Below are positions 42,672 to 52,593 of a stretch of 64,000 nucleotides of DNA, in pieces; position 1 is the stretch's first letter; each line of letters starts with the position of its first letter. Source of the stretch: Pyropia yezoensis (Eukaryota; Rhodophyta; Bangiophyceae; Bangiales; Bangiaceae); contig CM020620.1 in the NCBI GenBank assembly GCA_009829735.1, forward strand, positions 620,001 to 684,000, read 5' to 3'. Below the pieces are notes generated by a model. It was not told where the DNA came from. It made no database searches and saw only the letters and a program-made list of their open reading frames with translations. The position numbers were made by a program, and so were the translations under genes.

Positions 42672-45353
42672 CTACATTGTCCCTGCCCCAGCCGCGGTGA
42701 GGCCGTTGCTAGACGCCCCCGACGCGGCCGTCACCTCGGACGGTGCTCCCCCTACGGCGCCATAACCCGCCGGCCGAGGCGGGGACGGGGGCAAGGGGAC
42801 CCCCCCTACCCCCCCGCCCATCCCACCGCCGCCGCCGCCCGCCGCGCCCGCCCCAGCGGGCGGCGGCGGCAGCACATCGTCGAGGATGGCGCGGAGCTTG
42901 GTCAGCACAGGCGCGGCCGCCGCGCGCACCGCTGGCGCAACGGTGGCAGGGAGGAGGGCGAGCAGCGGCGCCACACCGCCCCCCGAGTAGAGGACGTACG
43001 CCACGGGTACGATGAGGATGACCAGCAGCAGTAGACTTGGCGACTGGATCACCGCCTTGGCCTCGTTGGCGCCCAGCAGCGCAATGATCCCCCACAGGTA
43101 CCAGGGGATGGCAGTGCGGACGCGGGCGGCCTCTTGGGAGCGCCGCGCCTCCACGTACACCGCCGACGCGGCACGGCGGAGGCGCTCCGACACGGCCGCC
43201 CGCTCGTGAGGGGCGGCCAGCGGCTCGGCCAGTGGCGGGCCGTCGGCAGCCCCCGTCACCGCCCCCGTCACGTGCGTCACCGACAGGGTGGTGAGAAGGG
43301 ACTCGGCCGCGGTGAGGGCGGCGAGGTAGGCAGCCTCAATGTCCTCTCCTGGCGCAAACGTCCGCGGCACGCCGCGGGCGTCAAAGCGAAAGCCGTCGTC
43401 AAAGCGGCGGGTGACGCGGAGCTCCAGGGTGGACACGCTGCCCACCGCCTCGCGGATGTCGGCCAGCAGGCGCTCTGCACAGGCAGGGCGCAGGTCGTCA
43501 GTGACCACGGTGGCTGCGGCGGGGGGGTCCAGGTTGAGGCCGTCGGCGCCGAGAGCGGGCTCGGCCTCTGCGGCCGTAACCGTCCATGCCGCGGCGGCTA
43601 CGTCTGACACGCGAGCCCACAGGCCAGACGAGTCGGTGGGGGGGGGGGGAACGCCCGAGCTGCTCAACGCCGTCGACGCGTTCTCCAGCGCCGACGATGC
43701 CGACACAGACTCAGCCGACGAGGCCGTCGACGCAGAGTCCAGCACCGCCGTGAGGGGCGCCTTGACGCGCTCCCCAAACGCCCCCACCAGAGACTGGGAC
43801 AGCCGCGACCGCACGTCGGCCGTACCTGCCTCCACGACCTCATCCAGGTCAGCCACCAGCGCCTCCCGCGCCTCATCTACCGTCGCCGGAACAAAAGTCA
43901 GCACCGATGGGCCGTCCGTGCCAGCAATGGCCGCCTCTTCCGCGCCAAGGGAAGCATCAAACGCGGCGACCGCAGCGGTGCGTGCAGTCTTCACGGCTGC
44001 GGAATACCCCTCCCAGGGGGTAGCGTCACCCTTTGGCCGCACCGCCGCGGCGCTGAGGTCAGCCTTGGCCACCGCCGCCGCGGCGGTGGCCTGGGCGGCA
44101 ACGAGTGGTTTGGCAGCAGCAGTGAGCTTGGCCACCAGCTCCACTCTCCGCGACGCCGCCACGTCTGCTGTGTACCGGTGGGCCTGGCCGTCGTAGGTGG
44201 CCAGCGCGGCGGTGGATGCGTCAGCCAGGGAAGACAGCAGGCGGGGGACGGGCACTACGGGAGCCCGCTTGCCAGCATCGCCCTTACCCCCGCCGCCGCT
44301 TCCGGCGGGCGGCTGCAGCGCCTCCCGCACGCCAGCCGTGGCCGCCTGGAACGCGGCGTACGCGTCGCCAGCGATCGCCTCACAACGCACGTGCGCGAGC
44401 ATAGCCTGCTGCGACGGGATGTCCAGCTCCTTGTTGGCGCGAATGGTCTCCCAAACCGCCCCAGCGTAGGGGGCCAGCCCGTCGGCAGCCACCCCCCGGC
44501 GGTAGGCTGGGAGGAAGAGGCTCCCATCGTGGAAGCGGGTGCGGAGGGCGGCGACGGCGGAGAGGAATTCCGCTTCACAGAACACCTTGTGTGGGAGCGC
44601 CACAAAGTCCAGGTCGAAAAAGGTGTCAAGCGACAGTGAAGCCGCAGCGGCAGGCTTGGCAATGGTAGCCCAGATGTTGTCCACGTCCTCCCGAAGAGTC
44701 GACGCGAGGAGTTCTAGGGGCGTCATGGCATGGTCGCGCAGCACAAAGAGGAGACGCGTTTTGTGCGCGCGAGTGGGGGCAGGCACACTGCCGTCGGCGT
44801 TGCCGCCCGGCGCCGCCCCCACAGACGCCGCCCCCCCGGCCGCAGCCGCCGCCGCAGCAGCACCCGACGAGAAGAGCTGCAGGTCCAGCTCCAGCACCGT
44901 CCGCAAAAGCGCCAGGTTGGCCGCGTTGAACCGCCCCACGTCCTGCGCCCACAGGTTAATAACAAGAACCTCAGAGAGGGCCAACGCAAACAGCGACGAC
45001 TTGCGCTCAAAGTTGGCCGCCTCCTCCCCACGCTCCCGGCTGTCGGTGCCCTCCAGATCGAGGAGTAGGATGGGGGCCTCGGGGTCACGACCCGCCCACA
45101 CGCCCTGCGTCGTCTGCGACCGCCCGGCGGTGGCATCCATGGTGCGGAAGCCCGTGTGGAAGAGGAGGTTGAGCAGGGTGGACTTGCCCGACGACTGGGC
45201 GCCCATCACCGAGACGGTGTGGTAGTCAAACCCGAGGGGGGCGAGGCCGACGCGGTCGAGGTAGGGCTCAAACTGGGATGCAAACTGCTCATCGTAACTG
45301 ACCAGCTGCATCATGTCCTCGACGGGGGCTGGGGCATCCACAGGGGAGGCCAT
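42672..45353 (-). CDS. SEY1: Sey1/RHD3-family dynamin-like GTPase (ER fusion)
   Basis: 893 aa, one exon, normal length for the family. GTPase motifs: P-loop GAQSSGKST (51-59), switch/G3 DLEGTDSRERGEE (99-111), and RDHAMTPLE as the G4-type RD motif. A long helical middle domain follows. Near the C-terminus come two closely spaced membrane segments (IPWYLWGIIALLG at about 745 and LLLLVILIVPVAYVLYSG at about 773-790) and then a Gly/Pro-rich cytosolic tail. Sey1 (yeast), RHD3 (plants) and atlastins fuse ER tubules homotypically and form three-way junctions. The start at 45353 has a good context (GCCATGG). It is divergently paired with the uL2 gene, about 660 bp apart. Confidence 0.95.
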   Translation of the reverse strand: MASPVDAPAPVEDMMQLVSYDEQFASQFEPYLDRVGLAPLGFDYHTVSVMGAQSSGKSTLLNLLFHTGFRTMDATAGRSQTTQGVWAGRDPEAPILLLDLEGTDSRERGEEAANFERKSSLFALALSEVLVINLWAQDVGRFNAANLALLRTVLELDLQLFSSGAAAAAAAAGGAASVGAAPGGNADGSVPAPTRAHKTRLLFVLRDHAMTPLELLASTLREDVDNIWATIAKPAAAASLSLDTFFDLDFVALPHKVFCEAEFLSAVAALRTRFHDGSLFLPAYRRGVAADGLAPYAGAVWETIRANKELDIPSQQAMLAHVRCEAIAGDAYAAFQAATAGVREALQPPAGSGGGGKGDAGKRAPVVPVPRLLSSLADASTAALATYDGQAHRYTADVAASRRVELVAKLTAAAKPLVAAQATAAAAVAKADLSAAAVRPKGDATPWEGYSAAVKTARTAAVAAFDASLGAEEAAIAGTDGPSVLTFVPATVDEAREALVADLDEVVEAGTADVRSRLSQSLVGAFGERVKAPLTAVLDSASTASSAESVSASSALENASTALSSSGVPPPPTDSSGLWARVSDVAAAAWTVTAAEAEPALGADGLNLDPPAAATVVTDDLRPACAERLLADIREAVGSVSTLELRVTRRFDDGFRFDARGVPRTFAPGEDIEAAYLAALTAAESLLTTLSVTHVTGAVTGAADGPPLAEPLAAPHERAAVSERLRRAASAVYVEARRSQEAARVRTAIPWYLWGIIALLGANEAKAVIQSPSLLLLVILIVPVAYVLYSGGGVAPLLALLPATVAPAVRAAAAPVLTKLRAILDDVLPPPPAGAGAAGGGGGGMGGGVGGVPLPPSPPRPAGYGAVGGAPSEVTAASGASSNGLTAAGAGTM

Positions 45354-46011
45354 GGCGCCAACAGGAGGGGCAGAGGTGGCGTGGACGTGGGAGGGATGGC
45401 CGTCAACGCCTTAGCGACGAGGTGAAGGCGTCACTGCTGACGGTGTGCGACAGCTACAGATAAGAGGTGGAGGGAGAATTCGTCGTCAGAGGCGCCCTGG
45501 TACGACTGCAAGCAGCGCAGCCGTACGACAGCCTGAGGATGACGCGTCGACAGTGCCGCGGATGAGTCGCACTCGCGGATAAACTGTCTGCACTCGGGCG
45601 ACCCAGCAGAGGCACCCAGCAACAGTTTGAACTGTGCTTCGTGCGATGCAGTACAGATAGTTACTTACGCAACTCCAAGAAAACAGAATAGGACACAAGA
45701 GTTTACGCAGCGTGATAATATACTTGTCCACAGGTTTATATTAGTTATGGATCGCCCAACCATTCAATGCCTTCGACAGGTGTCCACGATGTCCTGAACG
45801 CCATCGAATTGACTGTTGCGGTTGGGATGCCAGGAACCGGACGATCGGGGTTGGGGCCCGACGCTGGCCCGAGCGACGCTGCGATGGGGTGGCGACCGGG
45901 ATCGACGTCGCCGCGTACGCCACCGGCGCGGTTTGGTGGCGTCCGCGACGCACTGTGGCGCTTCCTTCATTCTGCCGGTAAGCGGGGACGTGCCCGCACC
46001 TTGTTGTCACC
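45354..46011. promoter_or_regulatory. Shared divergent promoter region, SEY1 and uL2
   Basis: 658 bp between two divergent ATGs. 45640-45760 is A/T-rich (GTTTATATTAGTTATGG near 45734), the likeliest core promoter zone for uL2. A GTAAGC at 45979 could be the donor of a 5'-UTR intron, but no acceptor lies before the ATG. Confidence 0.35.
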
Positions 46012-46776
46012 ATGGGTCGCGTCGTACGCGGACAGCGTAAGGGTGCGGGTGGTATTTTCAAGTCCCACACGCACAAGCGTAAGGGCGCCGCCAAGCTGCG
46101 CGTCCTCGACTTTGCCGAGCGCAATGGCTACCTGAAGGGAACTGTCCGTGAGATCATCCACGACCCCGGCCGTGGCGCCCCGCTTGCCAAGGTGGAGTTC
46201 CGTGACCCGTACAAGTTTGGCAAGCGCCAGGAGCTGTTCATTGCCCCGGAGGGCATGTACACTGGCCAGTTCCTCTATTGCGGCAAGAAGGCAGCGCTGA
46301 CCGTTGGGAACGTCATGCCTGTCGGCCGCATGCCTGAGGGGACCATTGCCTGCAACGTGGAGGCCAAGCTGGGTGATCGTGGGAAGCTGGGCCGCTGCTC
46401 GGGCGACTATGTGACGGTGATCAACCATCTGGAGACGGGGAAGACGCGGCTGCGGTTGCCCTCGGGTACGCGTAAGCTGGTTCCGTCGACATGCCGCGCG
46501 ATGGTTGGGATTGTGGCGGGCGGTGGCCGGACTGACAAGCCGATGCTCAAGGCTGGGACTGCGTACCATAAGTACAAGGCGAAGCGCAACTGCTGGCCGC
46601 GCGTGCGTGGTGTGGCCATGAACCCCGTCGAGCATCCCCACGGTGGTGGTAACCATCAGCACGTGGGGCACCCGACGACCGTGCGGCGGGACGCGCCGCC
46701 CGGGCAGAAGGTCGGTCTCATTGGTGCGCGGGCGACTGGCCGTCGCCGTGGAGGAAAGAAGGACGACCGCGAGTAA
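46012..46776 (+). CDS. RPL8: 60S ribosomal protein L8 (uL2)
   Basis: 254 aa, single exon, complete and of usual length. The start [14 protein letters not shown] and the block [11 protein letters not shown] (about 207-217) are the eukaryotic uL2 signatures. The latter includes the His close to the peptidyl-transferase centre. [20 protein letters not shown] and [10 protein letters not shown] are conserved along the chain, and the C-terminus is basic ([11 protein letters not shown]). Cytosolic large-subunit protein that helps build the peptidyl-transferase centre and a bridge to the small subunit. Context CACCATGG is strong. Codon use is more C/G-biased and regular than in neighbours, as expected for a highly expressed gene. 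Confidence 0.98.
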   Translation: MGRVVRGQRKGAGGIFKSHTHKRKGAAKLRVLDFAERNGYLKGTVREIIHDPGRGAPLAKVEFRDPYKFGKRQELFIAPEGMYTGQFLYCGKKAALTVGNVMPVGRMPEGTIACNVEAKLGDRGKLGRCSGDYVTVINHLETGKTRLRLPSGTRKLVPSTCRAMVGIVAGGGRTDKPMLKAGTAYHKYKAKRNCWPRVRGVAMNPVEHPHGGGNHQHVGHPTTVRRDAPPGQKVGLIGARATGRRRGGKKDDRE

Positions 46777-47709
46777 GATGCAGCGATGGGTGGGGTGTGT
46801 GTGCTGGCCTCGCCGACTGTGCGGCGTGGTGTGTGGTCGTGGTGCGCTTGGTGTGGGGTGCGGGCACGCGTCGTCTCGCTTGGTTTTTTGGGGGTGCCCA
46901 ATACACATAGGTGGCAGCTTTCATCGTACGCTTGGCCCCGCGGGCACTGTCAATCAGTGCGTCGGCGCAGTGCGTGTAGTTGCTGCTGTGCACGGTCAGC
47001 CTCGTTGGCTTGGCATGTCGGGTTGCGTTCAATCGGCTTCGCTCCAACACTCAATGCGGTTACGGAGGCGAGTGGCTTTCACTTGACAGGGTCCTGGTGG
47101 TTTTCTGTTCCGTTTCCACGCGTGCTGTGTCGCATCACCGCGTCCGTTGGCGCACCTTCTTCTCACTGTGTTCAGAGGGGCGGCATTCCTCTCACCATGC
47201 GTTGATTTCATAGCACACGCCGACGCCGAGATGACTCAGATGCTGTCCTATTCTCTGTGGAAAGGGTGCCGTTGACAGCGCGAGCGCTCAAGAGCGCTGT
47301 GTCAGTACAGCATAGAAAGCACGTGGTTTTTGCCTATCATCGTGCTGGTTGCCGGCCCTGATCGATGTCCTTGGGATGCTGCAGAACTGTAACTTGAGCA
47401 ACATCCTTCAGTGACGGCCGCGTAAAACGATGATTAGGTAATCATTACTACTTGACCAAGCTGTGGTCGTGGTCGGCAAGGTGTTGCTGAAGAAGGGTGC
47501 CCTTGAAGTGGGCAGAGCGTAGAAACAAGTACGGAAAAAGTATTGCCAGTCTCCGCGCGAGACGTTGCAGCACATCTCCAAGAAACACACGCCTGGTGCA
47601 CCCCCGCACTCCGCGACGCGCGCAAGGTTGACTCTTCGCACCAAAGACAGCCGTGGCTGGACCCTACTGGGTAGTAAGTCTGGGCGGTTGCTAGCTGGGA
47701 GAGATGCGC
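46777..47709. other. Convergent intergenic region
   Basis: 3' flanks of uL2 (plus) and the dehydrogenase gene (minus). T-rich and of lower GC than the rest; no gene seen. Confidence 0.45.
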
Positions 47710-49516
47710 TTACTGGCCATCCCAACCCTCGAGCTCGGCAGGCAGCGGGCGGTCCACTTCAGACAGCTTGACCGGCCGCCCCAGCTCATAGCTCTTCTTC
47801 GCCGCCAGAGCAATGACCACCGGCGCCCGGCCGTCGAGGCCAGTGCACGGAATCGGCTTGTCCTCCAGCACACAATCGCAGAAGTCGCTCATCTCAGTGA
47901 TGAAGCTGGCGCTGTACCGGTCCATGAAGAAGTGCATCGGCAGGTCCCGCTTGATCTGCTTGCTGGTCGAAATGACCGCGCTGTTGGGGTAGTTGTTGTT
48001 GATAGAGATAGAGCCGCCCTCCCCAAACACCTCACACCTCTGGTCATAGCCATAGACCGCCTGCCGAGAGTTGTCCACAGACGCCAAGCAGCCACCCTTG
48101 AACTTCATCGTCACGAGCGAGGTGTCGACGTCACCGTACTGCTCAAAGTCCGGGTTGAGATTGTTCTGGCCAAGGGTGTAGACCTCTTCCACCTCGTCCG
48201 CGACAAGGAAACGTGCCATGTCAAAGTCGTGAATGGAGCAGTCCAGCCAGATGCCCCCAGAGTTCTTGACGTACTCCAGAGGCGGCGGCGACGGATCCCG
48301 CGAGGTGATGTGCAGCATGTGGGGCTTGCCAATCTCGCCAGAAGACACACCACGCCGCACGCGGGCATAGTTCTGATCAAAGCGACGGTTGAAGCCCACC
48401 TGCAGCTTCACACCCGCCTTGCGCACCGCCATGAGAGCGCGGTCGACCTCCTCAAGGTTAAGGTCAATCGGCTTTTCGCAGAAGATATGCTTGCCCGCTT
48501 CCGCGGCCTTGATAATTTGGGCAGTGTGCTGTCAGCAGAGAACCCAAGCGTGCGCAAGAAAGCGCAAGGTCGCACGAGAACAGGGGCGGTCCAGCGCAGC
48601 GGGCCCAGCCGACGACCCCATTCGTGCACCAAGGAAGCGAGGGCACACATAGACACACAGAACTAGTCTCGTTAGTGACTGATTGACGCAGCTCAACAGT
48701 CGACCCCCACCACACACAAAATCAACGCGGCTGTCCAGCAGAGCGCTTCCACACATGCAGCACCCGTCCACACGTACCTGGTTGGACGCGGAGCAAATGC
48801 ACACGGCGTCCAGCTCCGGGTTCTCCAGCATCTCGTCGTAGTCGGTGTACGGCTGGCACCCGTGATCCAGGGAGCACCGCTCGGCCAGCTCGCGGCTGCC
48901 AGACGAGACGCCCACCAGGTGCGCATTCTTCAGCCGAAACGTAATGTTGGTGGCATGCACCTGCCCAATCCGACCGGCGCCGACAACGCCAATGCGGAGG
49001 GTCTTCTTGGTGGGATCAGGCTTGACAAAAATCAAGTCGTCCTCGAGGGCCAGCTCCGACTTCTGCATCCGCAGGGTGGAGCGGCGGGTGCGAGGCACAG
49101 GCGACGCCGCCGCCGCAGCTGTCACGGAGGAGCCATGGAAAGAGCTGGCCGACAGGGGTGCGCTGATAGCCTGTGCACGAATAAAGAACAGGGACGTACA
49201 ACGCATCGCCTCGCGAGGGGACAATGGGCGCCTCAACGACGAGGCAGGAACCGCACGTCAGCAGTCAATGCAGAGCAGTGGGATGGTAAACACTCAGGCC
49301 AAGTGCAGGGACAACGTCACGGGACCAACACCAATGAGCCTACATCTCACAAGAGATAGAACCCGTACACGTGACACCGCCGTCGATGGGCAAACGGTCA
49401 GAGACGACGTTCTGATAGGTGGTGGCAGGGGGACAACAACAACTTACACTGCTAGACCGCAGGCTACGGGCACCAGCCAGTGGCGCCGGCGCCGCAAAGG
49501 CTGCCATCCGTCCCAT
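47710..49516 (-). CDS. Inositol 2-dehydrogenase-like Gfo/Idh/MocA oxidoreductase, plastid leader, three exons
   Basis: Exons 49516-49448, 49170-48778 and 48528-47710; introns of 277 and 249 bp with GTAAGT and GTACGT donors and CACAG and GACAG acceptors, both phase 0. About 426 aa. Exon 1 encodes only a leader (MGRM-AAFAAPAPLAGARSLR); the second ATG (49507) gives the classic MAAF start. Exon 2 carries the NAD(P)-binding motif GVVGAGRIGQVHATNI, and exon 3 starts with HTAQIIKAAEAGKHIFCEKP, whose EKP Lys is the family's catalytic/cofactor residue. SGGIWLDCSIHDFDMARFLV is the conserved active-site helix of inositol dehydrogenases. Family members oxidise myo-inositol (or a related cyclitol or sugar) at C2 with NAD+. 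The real substrate in a plastid is not known. Confidence 0.9.
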
Positions 49517-50658
49517 GTTGACAATGGCGTCGGGCGTCCCGCTTCGTCACCTCCAAGAGCCACTGCGCCGAGCAAGGGGGCGGACAGGCGTGGGGCGGGC
49601 AGGAGGAATGCGGGGTGGACTCCACGCACGACGCCCGGCGCACACAGGGCTCTGCTTTACCGTTTGCAGTCTCCCCCCCCCCCCGCAAGTCATGCAGGCA
49701 GAGACTGCCAAATGTTCCATCCGAGATTGACCTCCTATTGGGGCTTGTCAGTGCATCAATCACTGTCAATAAACACTGGGAGCGGCATCCCCTGCGAACG
49801 TCCACGCCTGGCGGCTGAGCTCAACAGACCCCCTCAACGTGAGGCCCTCGATCCAGGCCTTTCCACGCGCTGTCTGGGGACCAGAGATCCGCCCCGGGTG
49901 CTACTACCGTAAAATATCCTGGTTCGCACGTGGACTGAGCCGAGTAACACAATCGACGACACCGAATACGACAACTGAGCTTCCCATAAGTACAGCGGCA
50001 GAGGTGAACAGAGCCTCGAACGCGGCCTACCGCATGAGCATGTTTCGAATGTACCCTCATCGCCGGGTGAAGTCAAGGCCGCCATCGTCGTACAAGGAGG
50101 CGGGATGAGTCTGCGCCACCATGGCCGGCAGGGCGAAGGGGATGGAGGGATGATTCCCTCGCTCCGCTGCTGTTCGGACGGCGCCTGTAGTAGTGTTCGT
50201 GGCAGAGGCGGCGGCGGCGGCGGCGGTGGTGGGAACAGTGGGGATGTGGGTGTCCCGGCGATGGGCGGCGTGGCGGCGAAGACGGGGCAGCGTGAGGGGA
50301 GGGGTATCTGGACGGTGGCGGCCAGACTAGAGGAGGGGGCTTGGTTTCCATTCGACGCCACCTCGCCGCCAAACAACCGCCTCTCTGGGTGTAGCCTCTG
50401 GTGGCGGTCTGGTCTTTCACAGCAAGAGACGCGGATTTTTCGTCGTCGAGCAGCGGTCGCCTCCTTCCTTAGTACTGTACACTCCCTTACCATGGGCGAC
50501 GCCCACAAGCCCCCCGCAAGCCCCCGCTCGCGGCGCATACCGTGGCCAGCTCTTGACGTTCCCTCCCCCGACAGGGTCGACATTGCGGTGCGGGCGCTGA
50601 CCGCCGGCCCGTCATCGTTCCCACCCCCACCCCCCACCCGGCTCACCCGGTTAGAAAA
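49517..50658. other. Intergenic region with GTACTGTAC
   Basis: Promoter side of the dehydrogenase gene. GTACTGTAC lies at 50472-50480. A minus-strand frame (50646-49834) is open, but its composition changes from basic to Pro-rich without any domain, so I leave it out. Confidence 0.35.
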
Positions 50659-52593
50659 TTAGTTCTCCCGCCCCACCCCCCCGTCGACCACCTCCATCCC
50701 GTCGGCCGAGGAGGATCGCGGGATCTGCGAGTACCACCCGCTCCAGCTGTCCTCGGACGCGTACTTGCCGTCGAGCGTCAGCCCCGCCCACGAAGCCGAC
50801 ACCAGCTGCGGCACCGCCCCCGCGGCGGGCCCCGGCAGCACGGCCGTGCACGCGGGGTTGGTCCACCACCGGTCACCGACCGTGGGGGGGGCCTCTGCCC
50901 CCCAGCGGCACGCCGCCCGCCCGATGGTAAGCGCGTCCAGGGTGAGGGACCGGCGGAGACCCCGCGACGCAAAGCCCACATTCCGCCGCGCGTCACGCGT
51001 CGGCGCCAGCGCCACGGGCCGAGCGGAAACGGGGCACGCCAGCGACGGACAGCCGGTCAGTGGGTCTTGCACGTCAACCTCCAGGCCCCCGTTGCTGTCG
51101 GGTGCGGTGGTGCAGGTGCCAAAGCCCCCCCGCCACTGCTCGTAGCGGCCGACGGGCAGGTCGGCCGCGTCAATTCCCGGGTCTAACGGGTCCACCACCG
51201 TCATGCGCCGCGAACGGTGGATGGGCTGCACCGCCGGGTCGGCCTCGGCGGCCGCCCGGAGGGCCTCGTTGACGCGGCCCAGCGGCAGCGGACGAAAGTT
51301 GGTGAGGAAGTCGGTGGGGAGTGTAAAGGCAAAGCCAAAGTCCCCCTTGCAGCGTGTGTCCATCACCAGCTCCCCCCCCGCGCTTACCACCGCCAGGGAG
51401 ACGGTGTGGAAGCGGGTGTGGGCCCGGCGGAGGGAGGCCGTGTCAATGTGCGCGGTGATGTAGACGCCCTCCCCCGTCGGAGTGCGGAAGGCGTAGCCCT
51501 TGAAGCCTGTGTGGCTCTCCGCCTCCCGGCCGTTGGCCCAAGCGACGAGGCTAAAGGGCGGCGGCGGGATGCCCGGCAGCCGCGCCGGCGAGGATCCGTG
51601 CTCGTGGCCGTACTGGCAGTGAAAGATGGGGTCCAGGGCGGGGTGCCAGGTAGCCCACGCCTTGCCGTCCGTGTCGGCGTTGCCCGTCGCGGGGGGGGTG
51701 ACGGTCCACAGGTCATGCAGGGCGGCGGGGCAGGGCGCCCCGGCCGTCACCCGGTCGGCAAAGTACTCGGTCGGCTGGCGGGGGACGGCTGCGGGGCCAC
51801 CGCCGCCCGGCCCCCCGCCGCCAACTTCGCCGAGTAGAAGGTCATAGCCAGCGGAGGCGCCTCCAAAGCCGGCCAGGCCGCGCGCCTGTGGCAGCGCCAC
51901 CACCCCCGCCGGGTAGGCCTTGCAGTACACCCCCGCCACTGCTGGGAGGACCATCAGGGCGTCGTCGCCCCAGCGGGCCCGCGCCGCCGGCGGCACCCCA
52001 AAGGTACCTACCCGCACCCACCCGGCGCCGCGAACGGTGCCGACCGCCTCGGCGCCGGCGCCTGCGTTGTCCCCGACCAGAAAGAAGGCCACCGCGAGGC
52101 ACAGCGTCGCCGGGCGGGGGAGCTCGAGGCGGAGCCACCCATCCCCCACGGGACCCAGGTTGGCCGGCAGCTTTAGCAGGTCCCACCCCGCAAAGGGGCG
52201 CGCACCAGCCGCTCCCCCCCGACCAGGGGGGACGCTGGTGTGCGCCCCCCCCCCCCCACGCTCGTACGCGGCGTGGCGTTGGCCCACCCGTGACGGCACG
52301 TCGGCTTGCAGGTGCAGTTGGTACCAGGTCACCAGCTTGGGGGGAAAGGGGGGGGTGGCGCCCGCCAGCGGGTGGCTGCTCAACAGCGTCGCCGCCCACC
52401 CGGCGGGCAGGTCAGAGGGGGACAGGGGGAGCCCGCGGGGGGGGGCTGCGGCGGCAGCGGCGGCAGCAGCCACCGCCAGGACCCCGACTACCGCCGCCGC
52501 AGCCGCAGCCGCCGTCCCAAAAAGGGCGACAGTTGACGCAGCGGGGGGAAGGGGGGCAGGGGGGCGCCGACGGGGATGACGGGGGGCACCCAT
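50659..52593 (-). CDS. Membrane-anchored or secreted protein of unknown function with HCQYGHEHG motif
   Basis: 644 aa, intronless. Start at 52593. A strongly hydrophobic Ala/Val stretch (about 20-50) follows a basic N-terminus and should act as signal anchor or signal peptide. The rest reads as an extracellular beta-rich protein. Notable segments: FAGWDLLKLPANLGPVGDGW, TWHPALDPIFHCQYGHEHGS (about 315-334), GFKGYAFRTPTGEGVYITAH and PIHRSRRMTVVDPLDPG. The HCQYGHEHG cluster of His/Cys could bind metal. I recall similar GHEHG motifs in secreted bacterial proteins, but this is unverified. Several Cys in the C-terminal third (FGTCTTAP, TGCPSLACP, CRWGAE, NPACTAV) suit disulfides. Possibly cell-wall or surface; function unknown. 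Confidence 0.75.
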   Translation of the reverse strand: MGAPRHPRRRPPAPLPPAASTVALFGTAAAAAAAVVGVLAVAAAAAAAAAPPRGLPLSPSDLPAGWAATLLSSHPLAGATPPFPPKLVTWYQLHLQADVPSRVGQRHAAYERGGGGAHTSVPPGRGGAAGARPFAGWDLLKLPANLGPVGDGWLRLELPRPATLCLAVAFFLVGDNAGAGAEAVGTVRGAGWVRVGTFGVPPAARARWGDDALMVLPAVAGVYCKAYPAGVVALPQARGLAGFGGASAGYDLLLGEVGGGGPGGGGPAAVPRQPTEYFADRVTAGAPCPAALHDLWTVTPPATGNADTDGKAWATWHPALDPIFHCQYGHEHGSSPARLPGIPPPPFSLVAWANGREAESHTGFKGYAFRTPTGEGVYITAHIDTASLRRAHTRFHTVSLAVVSAGGELVMDTRCKGDFGFAFTLPTDFLTNFRPLPLGRVNEALRAAAEADPAVQPIHRSRRMTVVDPLDPGIDAADLPVGRYEQWRGGFGTCTTAPDSNGGLEVDVQDPLTGCPSLACPVSARPVALAPTRDARRNVGFASRGLRRSLTLDALTIGRAACRWGAEAPPTVGDRWWTNPACTAVLPGPAAGAVPQLVSASWAGLTLDGKYASEDSWSGWYSQIPRSSSADGMEVVDGGVGREN

